Source: Bacillus sp. UNC41MFS5
GTDB lineage: Bacteria > Bacillota > Bacilli > Bacillales_B > DSM-18226
Length of the DNA: 64,000 bases
Direction: 5' to 3'
NCBI RefSeq assembly: GCF_000686805.1
Contig: NZ_KK366017.1
Span: 682,001 to 746,000, forward strand
The stretch's first letter is position 1, and each line of letters opens with the position of its first letter. The notes beneath the pieces are model-generated. The model was not told the origin of the DNA and made no database searches. It saw nothing but the letters and a program-made list of their open reading frames with translations. Shown here piece by piece: positions 45,873 through 55,480 of the stretch. The position numbers and the translations under genes were made by a program.

Positions 45873-46922
45873 GTGTTGAACATAAAACCTACCTTAAACT
45901 TTTTTGTTTGCTTTTTAATAGTAATATTTGTAAGCGGTTGCGATTTGAATTCCGGAAAATATCAAATTATTTATAACGGAGATCAAAAGAAAGAGCAAAA
46001 TAAACAAAATGAAAGCAAAGAAAATTACACGATTGCCATCGTACCTAAAGTAAGTGGGATTCCTTATTTCAATGCTGTGGAAGAAGGAGCACGTGAGGCA
46101 GGGGAGGACTTACATGTTAACGTTCTTTATGAAGGTCCGCCTATCGCAGATTGGGAACAGCAGCGGAATATTATAGATGATTTTATTCGTAGGGACGTTG
46201 ATCTCATCGCCGTTTCAGCTAACGATCCAGAAAAATTAGGACCTGTATTAAAAAGGGCCGAAGAAAAAGGGATAAAAGTGATCACTTGGGATTCCGATAC
46301 CGACACAAAATACAGAGAACTTTTTATTAATATGGTCGATCCGGAAAACCTTGGCCGGCATTTAATGGATAATTTGGCTTCCCAGATGGGGGAAAAAGGT
46401 GAGTATGCTATTTTGACCGGTTCTAATGCTGCTGCCAATTTATCAGAATGGATGAACTATATAATTGAGCAGCAGAAAGAAGTATATCCGGAAATGAAAT
46501 TAGTAGAAGTAGTTGAGACGGAAGATAATCCCCAAAAATCATACACCGGGGCTGAAAGGCTATTAAAAACTTATCCACGTTTGAAAGGGATACTAGGCAG
46601 TTCTTCTGTTGGACCTCCTGCCGCTGCACAGGCAGTTCAGGACGCGGGAAAGGCGGGGATCGTTACCGTAACAGGGCTCTCCACCCCTAATTTAATGAGG
46701 AGTTATTTAAAAGATGGATCGGCACAAATGATCACATTATGGAGCCCTAAGAAACTAGGCTATTTAACTGTTAGTTTAGCTAAAGAATTATTGAATGGTG
46801 ACAAGCTTAAGGATGGGCAGCACATTGGGAAGGTAGGTAATATCAAAATTAAAGGTGACACGGTGATTATGGGGCTGCCAATTGATTTTACAAGGGAGAA
46901 TGTTCAGCAATATGATTTCTAG
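45873..46922 (+). CDS. Sugar-binding lipoprotein (RbsB/RhaS type), probable extracellular sensor
   Basis: About 349 residues. The start is GTG 45873 or TTG 45876; the ribosome site TGAGG is poor and close to both. A hydrophobic segment ends in the lipobox VSGC. The rest is a periplasmic-binding-protein type 1 fold of the RbsB/autoinducer-binding group (YTIAIVPKVSGIPYFNAVEEG; VDLIAVSANDPEKLGPVLKRA; ITWDSDTD; AILTGSNAAANLSEWM). No ABC ATPase or permease adjoins it. Instead it overlaps a sensor kinase gene by 11 bases and is followed by its regulator, so it probably binds sugar outside and signals through the kinase. Confidence 0.8.
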   Translation: MLNIKPTLNFFVCFLIVIFVSGCDLNSGKYQIIYNGDQKKEQNKQNESKENYTIAIVPKVSGIPYFNAVEEGAREAGEDLHVNVLYEGPPIADWEQQRNIIDDFIRRDVDLIAVSANDPEKLGPVLKRAEEKGIKVITWDSDTDTKYRELFINMVDPENLGRHLMDNLASQMGEKGEYAILTGSNAAANLSEWMNYIIEQQKEVYPEMKLVEVVETEDNPQKSYTGAERLLKTYPRLKGILGSSSVGPPAAAQAVQDAGKAGIVTVTGLSTPNLMRSYLKDGSAQMITLWSPKKLGYLTVSLAKELLNGDKLKDGQHIGKVGNIKIKGDTVIMGLPIDFTRENVQQYDF

Positions 46923-48753
46923 GCTTCTTGAAAAAATAAAATTAAAAAACTCCCGGTTATCAACGAAACTCATAATTACGTATATTTTGTTAACCGTCAT
47001 TCCTATGGGGCTATTAGGTGCCCTAGCTTATTATGAATATACGAAATCAATTGAAGAAAAAGTTGGAGAATATATCCCAAAATTATTAAAGCAAGCCAAT
47101 AATAACATTGAAAACAGCCTAGGTGAATTGGAACGGCTTCCCGAATTAATTTATAGCTCCAGCGATGTTATGTCTGTGTTAAGAGATAGCAGCTATAAGA
47201 ATCAATCAGAATTACATCGCGATCAATTTGTTGTAGAAAGTTTTTTAACCAATACCTATCTTGATAACAGTTCAGAAATATTAGGAGCGTTTCTATTATC
47301 TAAAAATCGATCTTTTATCAGTACACGTATACCCTATGAGGGATTTAACATTGAAAATCAATCTCTGCCATATGGTGAAGAACACGCACTAGGGGACAAA
47401 ATCCAACTCATCCTTCCAAAACAAGCAAGTTTGAAGTTTGAAGGGAATCCTCCTTATATTTTATTAATGAAACAAGTAACAGATTTTGATAATAGGAAGT
47501 CGCTAGGTACGCTCTTTTTAGCTGTTAAGTTATCTTTTATTAAAGATGTATTAGCTGATTTAGAAGAAGAAAAGAATGCCACTATGTGGGTGATGGATGA
47601 GAATGGACAGGTTATATTCCATACGGATTCCTCTAAAATTGGCTCTGTTTTTACTGATATAAATGACTACCCTTTGGTTAACGGAAGTTTTCAAACAGGA
47701 ACAGGTCAAGAAAAAACACTCATTAGTGTGAATAAATCAGCACGCCATAAATGGATGTTGGTTCATAGTATTCCTTTAAAACATTTAACCATGGGTACTG
47801 ACATGGTAAGAAATGTAACCGTTTTAGCTTTTTTGGCGCTTGTCATCATTACGAGTCTCATATCATGCTTTCTGGCCTGGTCAGTGACCAAACCAATTAA
47901 AAAGCTGGGGCATTTAATGCAAGAGGTCAAAGAGGGGAATCTTAGCGTTTCAATTCCAATTCACTCAAATGATGAGGTTGGAGTTCTGGCTCAAAGCTTT
48001 GATTCGATGCTGGAAGAAATTAGGGAGTTAATTCAGAAAAATTATTCTATTGAAATTCGGCAGAAAAACGCCGAACTATATGCACTGCAATCTCAAATTA
48101 ACCCGCACTTTATGTACAATACACTCCAAACAATTAGTATGGCGGTTGAAGATGGAGAATCCGAAATGGTGGTTGAAATGGTTACGCTTCTTGGAAGAAT
48201 GCTCCGTTATTCACTAAGTAATAAGGATCGACTGGTTCCGATTTCTCAAGAAGTGGATCATATTCAGGATTACCTAAAAATCCAAAAATTCCGATTTGAG
48301 GAAAGACTTACTTACACCATTCAAATAGAGCTAGATTCTGGATCCTATTTTACCCCCAAATTTATCTTACAGCCGCTGGTTGAAAATTCTATTAAATATG
48401 GATTGGAGAAACGGAAAGGATTAAGCATTCAAATTTCTGTAAAAGAAATTCTAAATAAACAAGGGAAAATAGATATCTTATTTACCATCCGTGATAATGG
48501 GCCAGGAATAAATGAGGAAAAGTTGGGAGAGTTAAATAGCAAATTAAAATCAGATCCAATGGGAAAAAGAGAATCCGGTTTCGGGATATTGAATGTTCAT
48601 GCCCGGGTGATGATGATGTTTGGTGATCAATATGAATTACGAGTTCATAGTTCCATAGAAAAAGGAACAGAGATTATGATACAAATTCCAGCAATCTTAA
48701 AGAGTGAGGTAACTAATTATTCTGGGATTCAAGAGGATGGTGATGGAAAATGA
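46912..48753 (+). CDS. YesM-type sensor histidine kinase
   Basis: 613 residues from the ATG at 46912; an in-frame ATG at 46900 sits against AAGGGAGA and the TTG at 46882 is less likely. Layout: membrane helix (about 18-38), extracellular Cache-like domain to about 290, second membrane helix (about 300-325), HAMP, His_kinase domain with the phosphorylated His399 in SQINPHFMYNTLQ, and HATPase (N box LVENSIKYG, G1 RDNGPGI, G2 GFGILN). It overlaps the lipoprotein gene upstream and the regulator gene downstream (ATGA), so all three are one unit. A sugar-loaded lipoprotein is its likely ligand. Confidence 0.88.
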   Translation: MISRLLEKIKLKNSRLSTKLIITYILLTVIPMGLLGALAYYEYTKSIEEKVGEYIPKLLKQANNNIENSLGELERLPELIYSSSDVMSVLRDSSYKNQSELHRDQFVVESFLTNTYLDNSSEILGAFLLSKNRSFISTRIPYEGFNIENQSLPYGEEHALGDKIQLILPKQASLKFEGNPPYILLMKQVTDFDNRKSLGTLFLAVKLSFIKDVLADLEEEKNATMWVMDENGQVIFHTDSSKIGSVFTDINDYPLVNGSFQTGTGQEKTLISVNKSARHKWMLVHSIPLKHLTMGTDMVRNVTVLAFLALVIITSLISCFLAWSVTKPIKKLGHLMQEVKEGNLSVSIPIHSNDEVGVLAQSFDSMLEEIRELIQKNYSIEIRQKNAELYALQSQINPHFMYNTLQTISMAVEDGESEMVVEMVTLLGRMLRYSLSNKDRLVPISQEVDHIQDYLKIQKFRFEERLTYTIQIELDSGSYFTPKFILQPLVENSIKYGLEKRKGLSIQISVKEILNKQGKIDILFTIRDNGPGINEEKLGELNSKLKSDPMGKRESGFGILNVHARVMMMFGDQYELRVHSSIEKGTEIMIQIPAILKSEVTNYSGIQEDGDGK

Positions 48754-50399
48754 CACAGATAAAAACGGTTATTGTCGATGATGAAGGAAGAATTCGAAGA
48801 GGAATTGAACGAATGGTTCGCTCGTTGGGTGATGAATGGGAAATCGTCGGAACATTTTCTGATGGATTAGAAGTTTATGAAGCCGTTTTAAACCATGCTA
48901 TTTCTTTCGACTTACTTATTTCAGATATTCGAATGCCGGAAATGGATGGGTTAACCTTAAATAAAAAACTTAAAAGCCATCTAACGTTCCTAACCATTTT
49001 TATAAGCGGATATGATGATTTTGTATATTTGCAAACGGCCCTAAGAGATGGAGCCGTAAATTATATCCTGAAGCCAATCGACAAAGAACAATTTCAATTA
49101 CAAATGGATGAAGTTAAACTAAAGATTCAAAAGGTGCATGCTGAAAAGCAAGAATGGCTTAGTATGCAGAAAAAAGCATCCCAACTGGAATATACAAAGC
49201 AGCTTCAGGTTTTAAGTGAAATGACCTGGAAGGGAGATAAGGATATTGCGTATCTCGACTGGACCCGGCAGTTTCCAAGTGGCTGTTATCAATTGATTCA
49301 TGTTAGTGTTGATCAGGTTTTTTCACAAACGAAAGAATTTTTACCAGAAGATTGGAATAAATGGTCTCGAGAAATTGAAATTATATTAGCTGAAAAAGTG
49401 GCGAGTCCTATTAGAGACGATCAATTCTTTAGCTGGTGGTGGCGAGGTAGTACGTTAAGCTATTGGATATTACTACACATGGAAGATAAAGCCAACAATC
49501 ATGATTATTCATTGGTCTTCCGACAGTTTGCAGAAGAACTAAGAGTTTCCATTCACAAAGCCACACCTTTTACAGCATCTGTAGCCCTGGGAGATGTATT
49601 TAATGATCTTGCTCTTTTTAGTCATATGAAATCACATCTACTCACTCTGCTTCAATTTCGAATCATCCAAGGAGGAAACCGAGTCTTTCAGTCTGATTTG
49701 TTTGAAGTCATTAAAGAACAGAAATCTAGTGGGATATCGTCTTCAATAATGAAATATACAGAACAAGTGATGAACTCTTTTGCACAAGGGAAAAAGAATG
49801 AGTTACTTCAGGCATTACAAGGATTTTTTTATGAGGTAGAAACCTTATCATCGCCTATTATGATTAATGAAGCGGTTCATTACTTATTAATCGGAATCGC
49901 TAATCATTGGATTGAAAAGGATGGCTACGGTGAGGATCCGGATTTACTAACAGATGCCTTAAATATTACAATGCATGCCTCAAACTTCATTCAGTTGAAG
50001 GATAGGGTTAAATTGTGGATTCTACATGTGATGGAGAAAATGGGTAGTTTGAACAAAAAGCAGCAGAATCCAATTCTGATTGCGAAAGAATGGATTAAAA
50101 ATAATTTGGGAGACAATATTACAATTAAAAAAATTGCTCTTCAGGTTTATATGAATCCGAACTACTTTTGTGATTATTTTAAAACTCAAACTGGAGAGAC
50201 CATTTTAGATTTTGTCACATCCGCAAGACTTGAAAAAGCTAAAGAATTATTAGAGAAAACAGATTTAAGAATTTACGATATTTCCTTATCCGTTGGTTAT
50301 CAAGATACGAAATATTTCAGCCGATTATTCAAACAGTGGCTGGGTCAGACACCTTCCCAATTCAGGGATCATTTTATAAAATCGTCAGCAGATAAATAG
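48750..50399 (+). CDS. YesN-type AraC response regulator
   Basis: 549 residues. Receiver domain 1-120 with acidic VIVDDEG, phospho-acceptor Asp59 in LLISDIRMPEMDGL and the Lys of NYILKPIDKEQ. A long middle region (about 130-440) is of the YesN type. The C-terminus has the AraC double helix-turn-helix (ITIKKIALQVYMNPNYFCDYF; IYDISLSVGYQDTKYFSRLF). Target promoters are unknown; the rhamnose mutarotase and MFS genes that follow are candidates. Its start overlaps the kinase stop by four bases. Confidence 0.88.
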   Translation: MTQIKTVIVDDEGRIRRGIERMVRSLGDEWEIVGTFSDGLEVYEAVLNHAISFDLLISDIRMPEMDGLTLNKKLKSHLTFLTIFISGYDDFVYLQTALRDGAVNYILKPIDKEQFQLQMDEVKLKIQKVHAEKQEWLSMQKKASQLEYTKQLQVLSEMTWKGDKDIAYLDWTRQFPSGCYQLIHVSVDQVFSQTKEFLPEDWNKWSREIEIILAEKVASPIRDDQFFSWWWRGSTLSYWILLHMEDKANNHDYSLVFRQFAEELRVSIHKATPFTASVALGDVFNDLALFSHMKSHLLTLLQFRIIQGGNRVFQSDLFEVIKEQKSSGISSSIMKYTEQVMNSFAQGKKNELLQALQGFFYEVETLSSPIMINEAVHYLLIGIANHWIEKDGYGEDPDLLTDALNITMHASNFIQLKDRVKLWILHVMEKMGSLNKKQQNPILIAKEWIKNNLGDNITIKKIALQVYMNPNYFCDYFKTQTGETILDFVTSARLEKAKELLEKTDLRIYDISLSVGYQDTKYFSRLFKQWLGQTPSQFRDHFIKSSADK

Positions 50400-50411
50400 G
50401 AGGCTGGTAAG

Positions 50412-50444
50412 AGTCAAGGAGTATATTTCTTCTTGGCTTTTTTT
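50412..50444 (+). terminator. Terminator of the two-component operon
   Basis: AGTCAAGGAG pairs imperfectly with TTCTTCTTGGCT, followed by seven Ts. Confidence 0.6.
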
Positions 50445-50571
50445 GTTTTGTAATCCCTTTCAACTTTCTGAATAATTTCACCCTTAACTGAATTTTGTCT
50501 CCTACAAGTAAGCGTTTTACAAGGGTATAGTTTAGCTATAAGGAAACTAAATTCTAGAAAGGAAAATCAAA

Positions 50572-50886
50572 ATGATAAGAAAAGCTAGTATCATGTTTGT
50601 CAATCGTGATAGTTATGATGAATATAAGCGCCGACATGATGAAATATGGCCTGAGTTGGCTGCAGAATTAAAGGCACATGGGGCACAAAATTATTCTATT
50701 TTTCTAGAAAAAGAGACTGGTAGGTTGTTTGCCTATTTAGAAATAGAAAATGTAGAGAAATGGGAGCAAATGTCACAAACAGAAATCTGTAAAAAATGGT
50801 GGGCATATATGGAGCCAATTATGGAGACGAATCCCGATAATAGCCCTGTTTCAATTAATTTAGAAGAAGTCTTTTATTTAGAATAG
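50572..50886 (+). CDS. rhaM: L-rhamnose mutarotase
   Basis: 104 residues, the E. coli RhaM length. Pattern: KRRHDEIWPELAAELKAHG with the catalytic His, NYSIFLEKETGRLFAYLEI, KKWWAYMEPIM and the C-terminal LEEVFYLE. It speeds interconversion of alpha and beta L-rhamnose so that RhaA receives its preferred anomer. GAAAGG precedes the ATG. It lies 90 bases before an MFS sugar transporter gene, probably in one operon. A GTAAGCGTTTTAC palindrome lies about 60 bases upstream. Confidence 0.93.
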   Translation: MIRKASIMFVNRDSYDEYKRRHDEIWPELAAELKAHGAQNYSIFLEKETGRLFAYLEIENVEKWEQMSQTEICKKWWAYMEPIMETNPDNSPVSINLEEVFYLE

Positions 50887-50976
50887 TTACTTTCGGACAT
50901 TCGTCTTTAGCATTAATAACAAGAATGAAACCGGTTACTTCTTTGGATAGTAAACAAATTATTAGGAGGTATTACA

Positions 50977-52278
50977 ATGGCTAAGATTGGTTCCAAAAAA
51001 ACGACTGGCTGGAAAGCCACCATCTCTGTTGCAATGGCCAACTATATTGAAGCTGGATCAATTATCGCAGCAGCAAGTAGTTTAACTATGTGGCAGGCAT
51101 ATCTTCATTTAGATAATATGGCGGTGGGGCTTTTAAGTGCAGTGAGTGCTAATGCATTTGGAGCGGCAGTAGGAGCTTTGTTTGGTGGGTATTTATGTGA
51201 CAAATATGGACGGAAATTTATTTACACCTATGACTTGTTGGCTTATATGCTAGGAGTATTATTGATTGCCGTTTCCGTTAACTTCCCAATGCTGTTAATA
51301 GGAACAATAATTACCGGGATAGCAGTAGGTGCCGGGGTACCAGCCTCATGGACATACATTGCAGAAGAAGCGCCAGCCGACAAAAGAGCTGCGCATGTTG
51401 GAACTGCACAGTTAGCATGGTCGACAGGTCCAGCGATCACGTTTTTACTTGCCGTCTTGCTTACACCACTTGGTTTATTAGGAAGTAGAATTATTTTTAT
51501 CCACTTATTAATCATTGCCTTTATTACATGGTACATCAGACAAGGCTTATCTGAGTCAGCTATTTGGAAAGAAGGAAAAGAACGTGAAGCTAAAGAAGGC
51601 AATAGCAATAATAAAGGTGTACTCAAAGAACTACTTAGTCTAAAACCAAATCGTGAAGCATTATTTTTATTAATTGGAATTTATTTATTCTGGAATTTAA
51701 CTGCAGGTGCTATGGGATATTTCATGCCATATATTTATCAAAATGTTGGTGGATTAACGGGTACTCAAGCGAATTTACTTCAAGTTCTTCTTTGGAGTTT
51801 AACCGTTGCAACCACATATTTTGTATTCATGAAACTAGGAGACAAATTTAGCAGACGTGCCTTGTTTGGAATTGGAGCTGTGATGGGTATTGCTGCTTGG
51901 ATAATTCTAACATTTACAGGAATGAACTGGTTCTCACTCTTTGCTTTTGTACTACTTTGGGGCAGTGCTGCTGGTTTCGGTGCCCAAGCGTTCTACGGCT
52001 TGTGGGCGAGTGAACTTTTCCCAACAAAATACCGTGCTGGTGCTCAAGGAATAATGTACTTCTTAGTAAGATTGGGGATTGCGATCTGGTCATTTATTTT
52101 ACCAACAGTTATGGATAAATTAGGATTTAAAACAGCTGGGATTGTTATGCTTGTATTCTTAACCATTCATTGTGTTATCGGAATTCTTCTTGCTCCGAAT
52201 ACGAATGGAAAAACATTGCAACAAATTGAAGAAGAACGATTTGGCAATTCAAAAGGAATAAAAAGAAAAGTCGTTTAA
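50977..52278 (+). CDS. MFS sugar transporter, probable rhamnose importer
   Basis: 433 residues with about 12 membrane helices. Major facilitator motif A is FGGYLCDKYGRKFIY (loop 2-3), repeated in degenerate form as MKLGDKFSRRALFGIG (loop 8-9). FPTKYRAGAQGIMYFLVR is the family stretch in the second half. The position directly after rhaM and before an AraC regulator suggests proton-coupled uptake of L-rhamnose or a related deoxy sugar; this is inference from neighbours. AGGAGG precedes the ATG. Confidence 0.8.
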   Translation: MAKIGSKKTTGWKATISVAMANYIEAGSIIAAASSLTMWQAYLHLDNMAVGLLSAVSANAFGAAVGALFGGYLCDKYGRKFIYTYDLLAYMLGVLLIAVSVNFPMLLIGTIITGIAVGAGVPASWTYIAEEAPADKRAAHVGTAQLAWSTGPAITFLLAVLLTPLGLLGSRIIFIHLLIIAFITWYIRQGLSESAIWKEGKEREAKEGNSNNKGVLKELLSLKPNREALFLLIGIYLFWNLTAGAMGYFMPYIYQNVGGLTGTQANLLQVLLWSLTVATTYFVFMKLGDKFSRRALFGIGAVMGIAAWIILTFTGMNWFSLFAFVLLWGSAAGFGAQAFYGLWASELFPTKYRAGAQGIMYFLVRLGIAIWSFILPTVMDKLGFKTAGIVMLVFLTIHCVIGILLAPNTNGKTLQQIEEERFGNSKGIKRKVV

Positions 52279-52292
52279 ATTAATAGAGTTGG

Positions 52293-52331
52293 AAAAACCT
52301 AGGACCAATAATTCATTGCCCAGGTTTTTTC
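52293..52331 (+). terminator. Terminator after the MFS gene
   Basis: AAAAACCT(A)GG pairs with CC(C)AGGTTTTTT across a 16-base loop. Confidence 0.75.
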
Positions 52332-52397
52332 TTTAGGCAGGTATTTGAGGTATGTTATGATTTGACTAAGAAACAATCCATGAAAAAGGTGAAACAC

Positions 52398-53357
52398 ATG
52401 AGCCAGGATCTTTTAAGTGAGCTTTTACAGATTACGGATGAAGAGAAAACCATCCTTGTACGGCGAACCAGAGTAAGTAAAGAATTGTATACAAGTAAAA
52501 CCAATTTTATCATCGAAAGCGAAAAATTTCTAAGCAAAGACAAGATGATCATGGTTCGAAAGCACACTAGATTTGTTGATTTCCCCCTACATAAACATGA
52601 CTATATAGAAGTCAATTATGTTTATAACGGGGAATTGAATCAAACCGTTGGCGGCAGACAAATTACCTTGAAAAAAGGAGAACTTCTCTTATTAAATCAG
52701 CATATTGAACATGAGATTAAAGCCTGTGCCAAAGAAGACATCGTCATTAATTTTATCATACGTCCCGCGTTCTTCGATTTTATTTTTTCCTTTTTAAGTT
52801 CCGAAAATATTGTCAGTGATTTTCTGCTTAATAGCTTATATAACAACACTCAGAACGGCCAATTCCTTTATTTTAAAGTTGCTGAAGTACCCTCTATTCA
52901 GGATATGATTGGAAAAATGATTGAGGAGATCATGCATCCTTCTGCTTTCTCAGAGTCAACCATTAAACTTTATATGGGGCTTTTCTTGATTGAACTCATC
53001 AAAAATTCGGATAAGGTGGAGAGAAAAGAAGAAGCTTCTATGAATCATTATTTAGTAGTAGAATCACTTAAGTATATAGAAGATCAGTATAAGGATGCTT
53101 CGTTATATGAATTAGCCGATCGATTGAAACAATCTCACTATGGTTTAAGTAAGACTATAAAAAAGGCCACGTCCCATACATTCAAAGAGCTTTTACAAGA
53201 GAGGCGACTTATGAAAGCGAAAGAATTACTGGAAGGAACCGATATCGCGATTGCTTCGATAGTAGAGCAGGTTGGATATGATAATATTAGTTATTTTTAC
53301 CGGATTTTTAAAGTGAAATATGGACTGACACCAAAGGAATACAGGAAGAGAACATGA
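52398..53357 (+). CDS. AraC-family regulator with cupin domain, possibly RhaS/RhaR-like
   Basis: 319 residues from the ATG at 52398, six bases after AAGGTG; the frame extends upstream without a ribosome site. Residues about 50-130 form the cupin sensor (HKHDYIEVNYVYNGELNQTVGG; LLLNQHIEHEI). The C-terminal 100 residues have the AraC helices (SLYELADRLKQSHYGLSKTI; IASIVEQVGYDNISYFYRIF). Rhamnose regulators of this shape exist, but the local evidence is only proximity to rhaM and the MFS gene. Confidence 0.82.
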   Translation: MSQDLLSELLQITDEEKTILVRRTRVSKELYTSKTNFIIESEKFLSKDKMIMVRKHTRFVDFPLHKHDYIEVNYVYNGELNQTVGGRQITLKKGELLLLNQHIEHEIKACAKEDIVINFIIRPAFFDFIFSFLSSENIVSDFLLNSLYNNTQNGQFLYFKVAEVPSIQDMIGKMIEEIMHPSAFSESTIKLYMGLFLIELIKNSDKVERKEEASMNHYLVVESLKYIEDQYKDASLYELADRLKQSHYGLSKTIKKATSHTFKELLQERRLMKAKELLEGTDIAIASIVEQVGYDNISYFYRIFKVKYGLTPKEYRKRT

Positions 53358-53363
53358 TAGATT

Positions 53364-53407
53364 TAAAAAACAATGAATCCCTCCAAATCGGGATCCATTG
53401 TTTTTTA
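53364..53407. terminator. Bidirectional terminator between araC-family and iron permease genes
   Basis: AAAAAACAATGAATCCC / GGGATCCATTGTTTTTT, one mismatch, serving both converging transcripts. Confidence 0.85.
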
Positions 53408-54412
53408 CTTTTTTAATAACAAATACATAAAGTAGGGAGCACCGATTAAGGCAACCATTATACCTGCAGGAATACCATTTGGTTCAATCAGATTTCGTCC
53501 AATTGTGTCTGCTATTAGTAAGAGCCAACCGCCAATTAGAATCGCTAGGGGAATAAATAGTTGATTTCTAGGTCCTACCAATGCTTTTGCTATATGTGGA
53601 GCCATCAATCCGATAAAGGAAATTCCTCCCGTAACTGAAACGGCAGAAGCGGCTAGGGCAACGGCTGTTACTAGTAAAACAATCCGTTCCTTTTCAATTG
53701 AAACACCCACACCGAGGGCTACAGGCTCACTTAGTCCGAGAAGATTCAATCGATTTGCTTTGAATAATGTGTAGGGGATTAGGATCAATAACCAAGGTAA
53801 GAATGCCCAAATAAAAGGCCAATCCGTTCCCCAAATATTCCCCGCCAACCATTTCGCAATAAAATCTACTTTTTCCCGTTCGGCAGATGAAATCAGGACA
53901 ATCATGACCCCAGAAAGTGCCATCGAAAAACCAATCCCGACTAGAACTAATCTAACCGGCTGCATGCCAGTATTTCTTTTATAAGAAAAAAGGTAGATTA
54001 GTGCGGCAGTTAGTATCGCACCGCAAAAAGCCACAAGGGGAAGAACATAAACAAATAAACCTGCTTCAATTGGGAAAAACAAAAAGAAAACGGTAATAGC
54101 CACACCTGCTCCAGAGTTTATCCCAATAATACCAGGGTCAGCAAGATCATTTCGTGTGATTCCTTGTAAAATAGAACCAGATAAGGCCAAGGCCATCCCT
54201 GCTAACAATGTAATAATCATTCTTGGTAAGCGGATAGAAAATAAGACAAAATCCTCTTTAAATGTTCCATATCCGAGAAGTGTTGGAATAAGTCTGTCAT
54301 AGGATAGGGAAGAGTATCCCAACCCCATGCCAATAATGCATGATAACAATATGAGTCCTAGTAAACTACTTAAAAGCATCCTCTGTTTTTTTAATAAAGA
54401 AGGCTGAATCAT
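53405..54412 (-). CDS. FecCD-family siderophore ABC permease (second permease)
   Basis: 335 residues, nine to ten membrane helices. Family stretches: RLPRMIITLLAGMALALSGSILQGITRNDLADPGIIGINSGAG near the start (seen in pieces) and GGISFIGLMAPHIAKALVG with LIGAPYFMYLLLKK at the end. It pairs with the next permease to form the channel for a ferric siderophore. It is the last gene of the four-gene minus-strand operon and overlaps its upstream neighbour by four bases. Confidence 0.92.
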   Translation of the reverse strand: MIQPSLLKKQRMLLSSLLGLILLSCIIGMGLGYSSLSYDRLIPTLLGYGTFKEDFVLFSIRLPRMIITLLAGMALALSGSILQGITRNDLADPGIIGINSGAGVAITVFFLFFPIEAGLFVYVLPLVAFCGAILTAALIYLFSYKRNTGMQPVRLVLVGIGFSMALSGVMIVLISSAEREKVDFIAKWLAGNIWGTDWPFIWAFLPWLLILIPYTLFKANRLNLLGLSEPVALGVGVSIEKERIVLLVTAVALAASAVSVTGGISFIGLMAPHIAKALVGPRNQLFIPLAILIGGWLLLIADTIGRNLIEPNGIPAGIMVALIGAPYFMYLLLKK

Positions 54413-55410
54413 GAAAATACGCTTCCTCCTTTACGGACAATAACAAGGAAGAAGGGCAGACCCATTACAGCCATGATTGCAATGATTGGTGTTTCGTAGG
54501 GAGCATTAATGGTTCTCCCAAGGGTATCAGCAAAAAGCATAAAAGTGGCTCCAGAAATAGCGGACATTGGAATGATGAAACGGTAATCTGTTCCGACCAT
54601 GGCGCGAACCAAATGGGGAACCATTAAGCCGATGAAGGCCATATTCCCGACAAGTGCCACAGAAGCACCTGCTAATAGAATGATCACTATAAATAGAATC
54701 GTCTTTATTTGAGTTGTTTTTTGACCAAGTCCAACGGCAACTTCTTCATTTAAGCTTAAAATGGTAAGCTGTCTGGAGAGAAAAAGTGACACAAGGATCC
54801 CAATAATAATAAATGGGACGATGATTTGAAGCTGTTTCCATGACGTTCCCATCATCCCTCCAGAAGTCCACATGGAAACATTTTTGGAAACTTTGAAGTA
54901 AATTCCAATGCCCTCTGCAACTGCAAAAAGGAAGGCAGAAACCGCAGCACCAGCTAATACAATTCTAAGCGGTGAAAAACCGCCTCTTTTAATGGATCCG
55001 ATCCCAAAAACCATCAATGTTCCAACAGCAGCTCCCAAAAAACAAGCGATTGTCATGCTGAAATAATTGACAGAGGGGATAAACGCAATGGTTATGGCAA
55101 GTGCCGCATTCGCGCCAGCTGTTAATCCAAGTAACCCAGGATCGGCAAGTGGATTTCTCGTCAGTCCTTGCATGATCGCGCCTGAAACCGCAAGAGCAGC
55201 ACCAACAAAAATGGCTGCCGCTGCTCTGGGAAATCGGATTTCGCGGAGCATCAAAGTGGCTTTGTCAGTTGAATTTGATGTAAGTGCCATCCATACATCT
55301 TTGACCGACGTCTCTGCCGCTCCAAAAACGCAGGCAGCAATGGACATACCAGCAAAAACAAGGAACGCTGCGATAAGTTTATATACAAAGGGGAATTTTT
55401 CTTTTGTCAT
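54409..55410 (-). CDS. FecCD-family siderophore ABC permease (first permease)
   Basis: 333 residues with the same fold and motifs as the other permease: REIRFPRAAAAIFVGAALA, MQGLTRNPLADPGLLGLTAGA, and GNMAFIGLMVPHLVRAMVG. Heterodimeric FecCD pairs are usual for hydroxamate or carboxylate siderophores (for example YfiZ/YfhA). It lies 70 bases after the binding-protein gene; the ribosome site before its ATG (GAGAG) is weak. Confidence 0.92.
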   Translation of the reverse strand: MTKEKFPFVYKLIAAFLVFAGMSIAACVFGAAETSVKDVWMALTSNSTDKATLMLREIRFPRAAAAIFVGAALAVSGAIMQGLTRNPLADPGLLGLTAGANAALAITIAFIPSVNYFSMTIACFLGAAVGTLMVFGIGSIKRGGFSPLRIVLAGAAVSAFLFAVAEGIGIYFKVSKNVSMWTSGGMMGTSWKQLQIIVPFIIIGILVSLFLSRQLTILSLNEEVAVGLGQKTTQIKTILFIVIILLAGASVALVGNMAFIGLMVPHLVRAMVGTDYRFIIPMSAISGATFMLFADTLGRTINAPYETPIIAIMAVMGLPFFLVIVRKGGSVFS

Positions 55411-55480
55411 CAGTCTCTCATCTTTTCTTTCCTAGAATTAGGGAAGAGGAAATTCTTGAAAAAGAATCCCTCAGAGATTA

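Noticed and set aside
50508..50521. AGTAAGCGTTTTAC as a cre site before rhaM
   Set aside because: It misses the cre consensus at the last two positions; the GTAAGCGTTTTAC dyad may still be an operator of another regulator.
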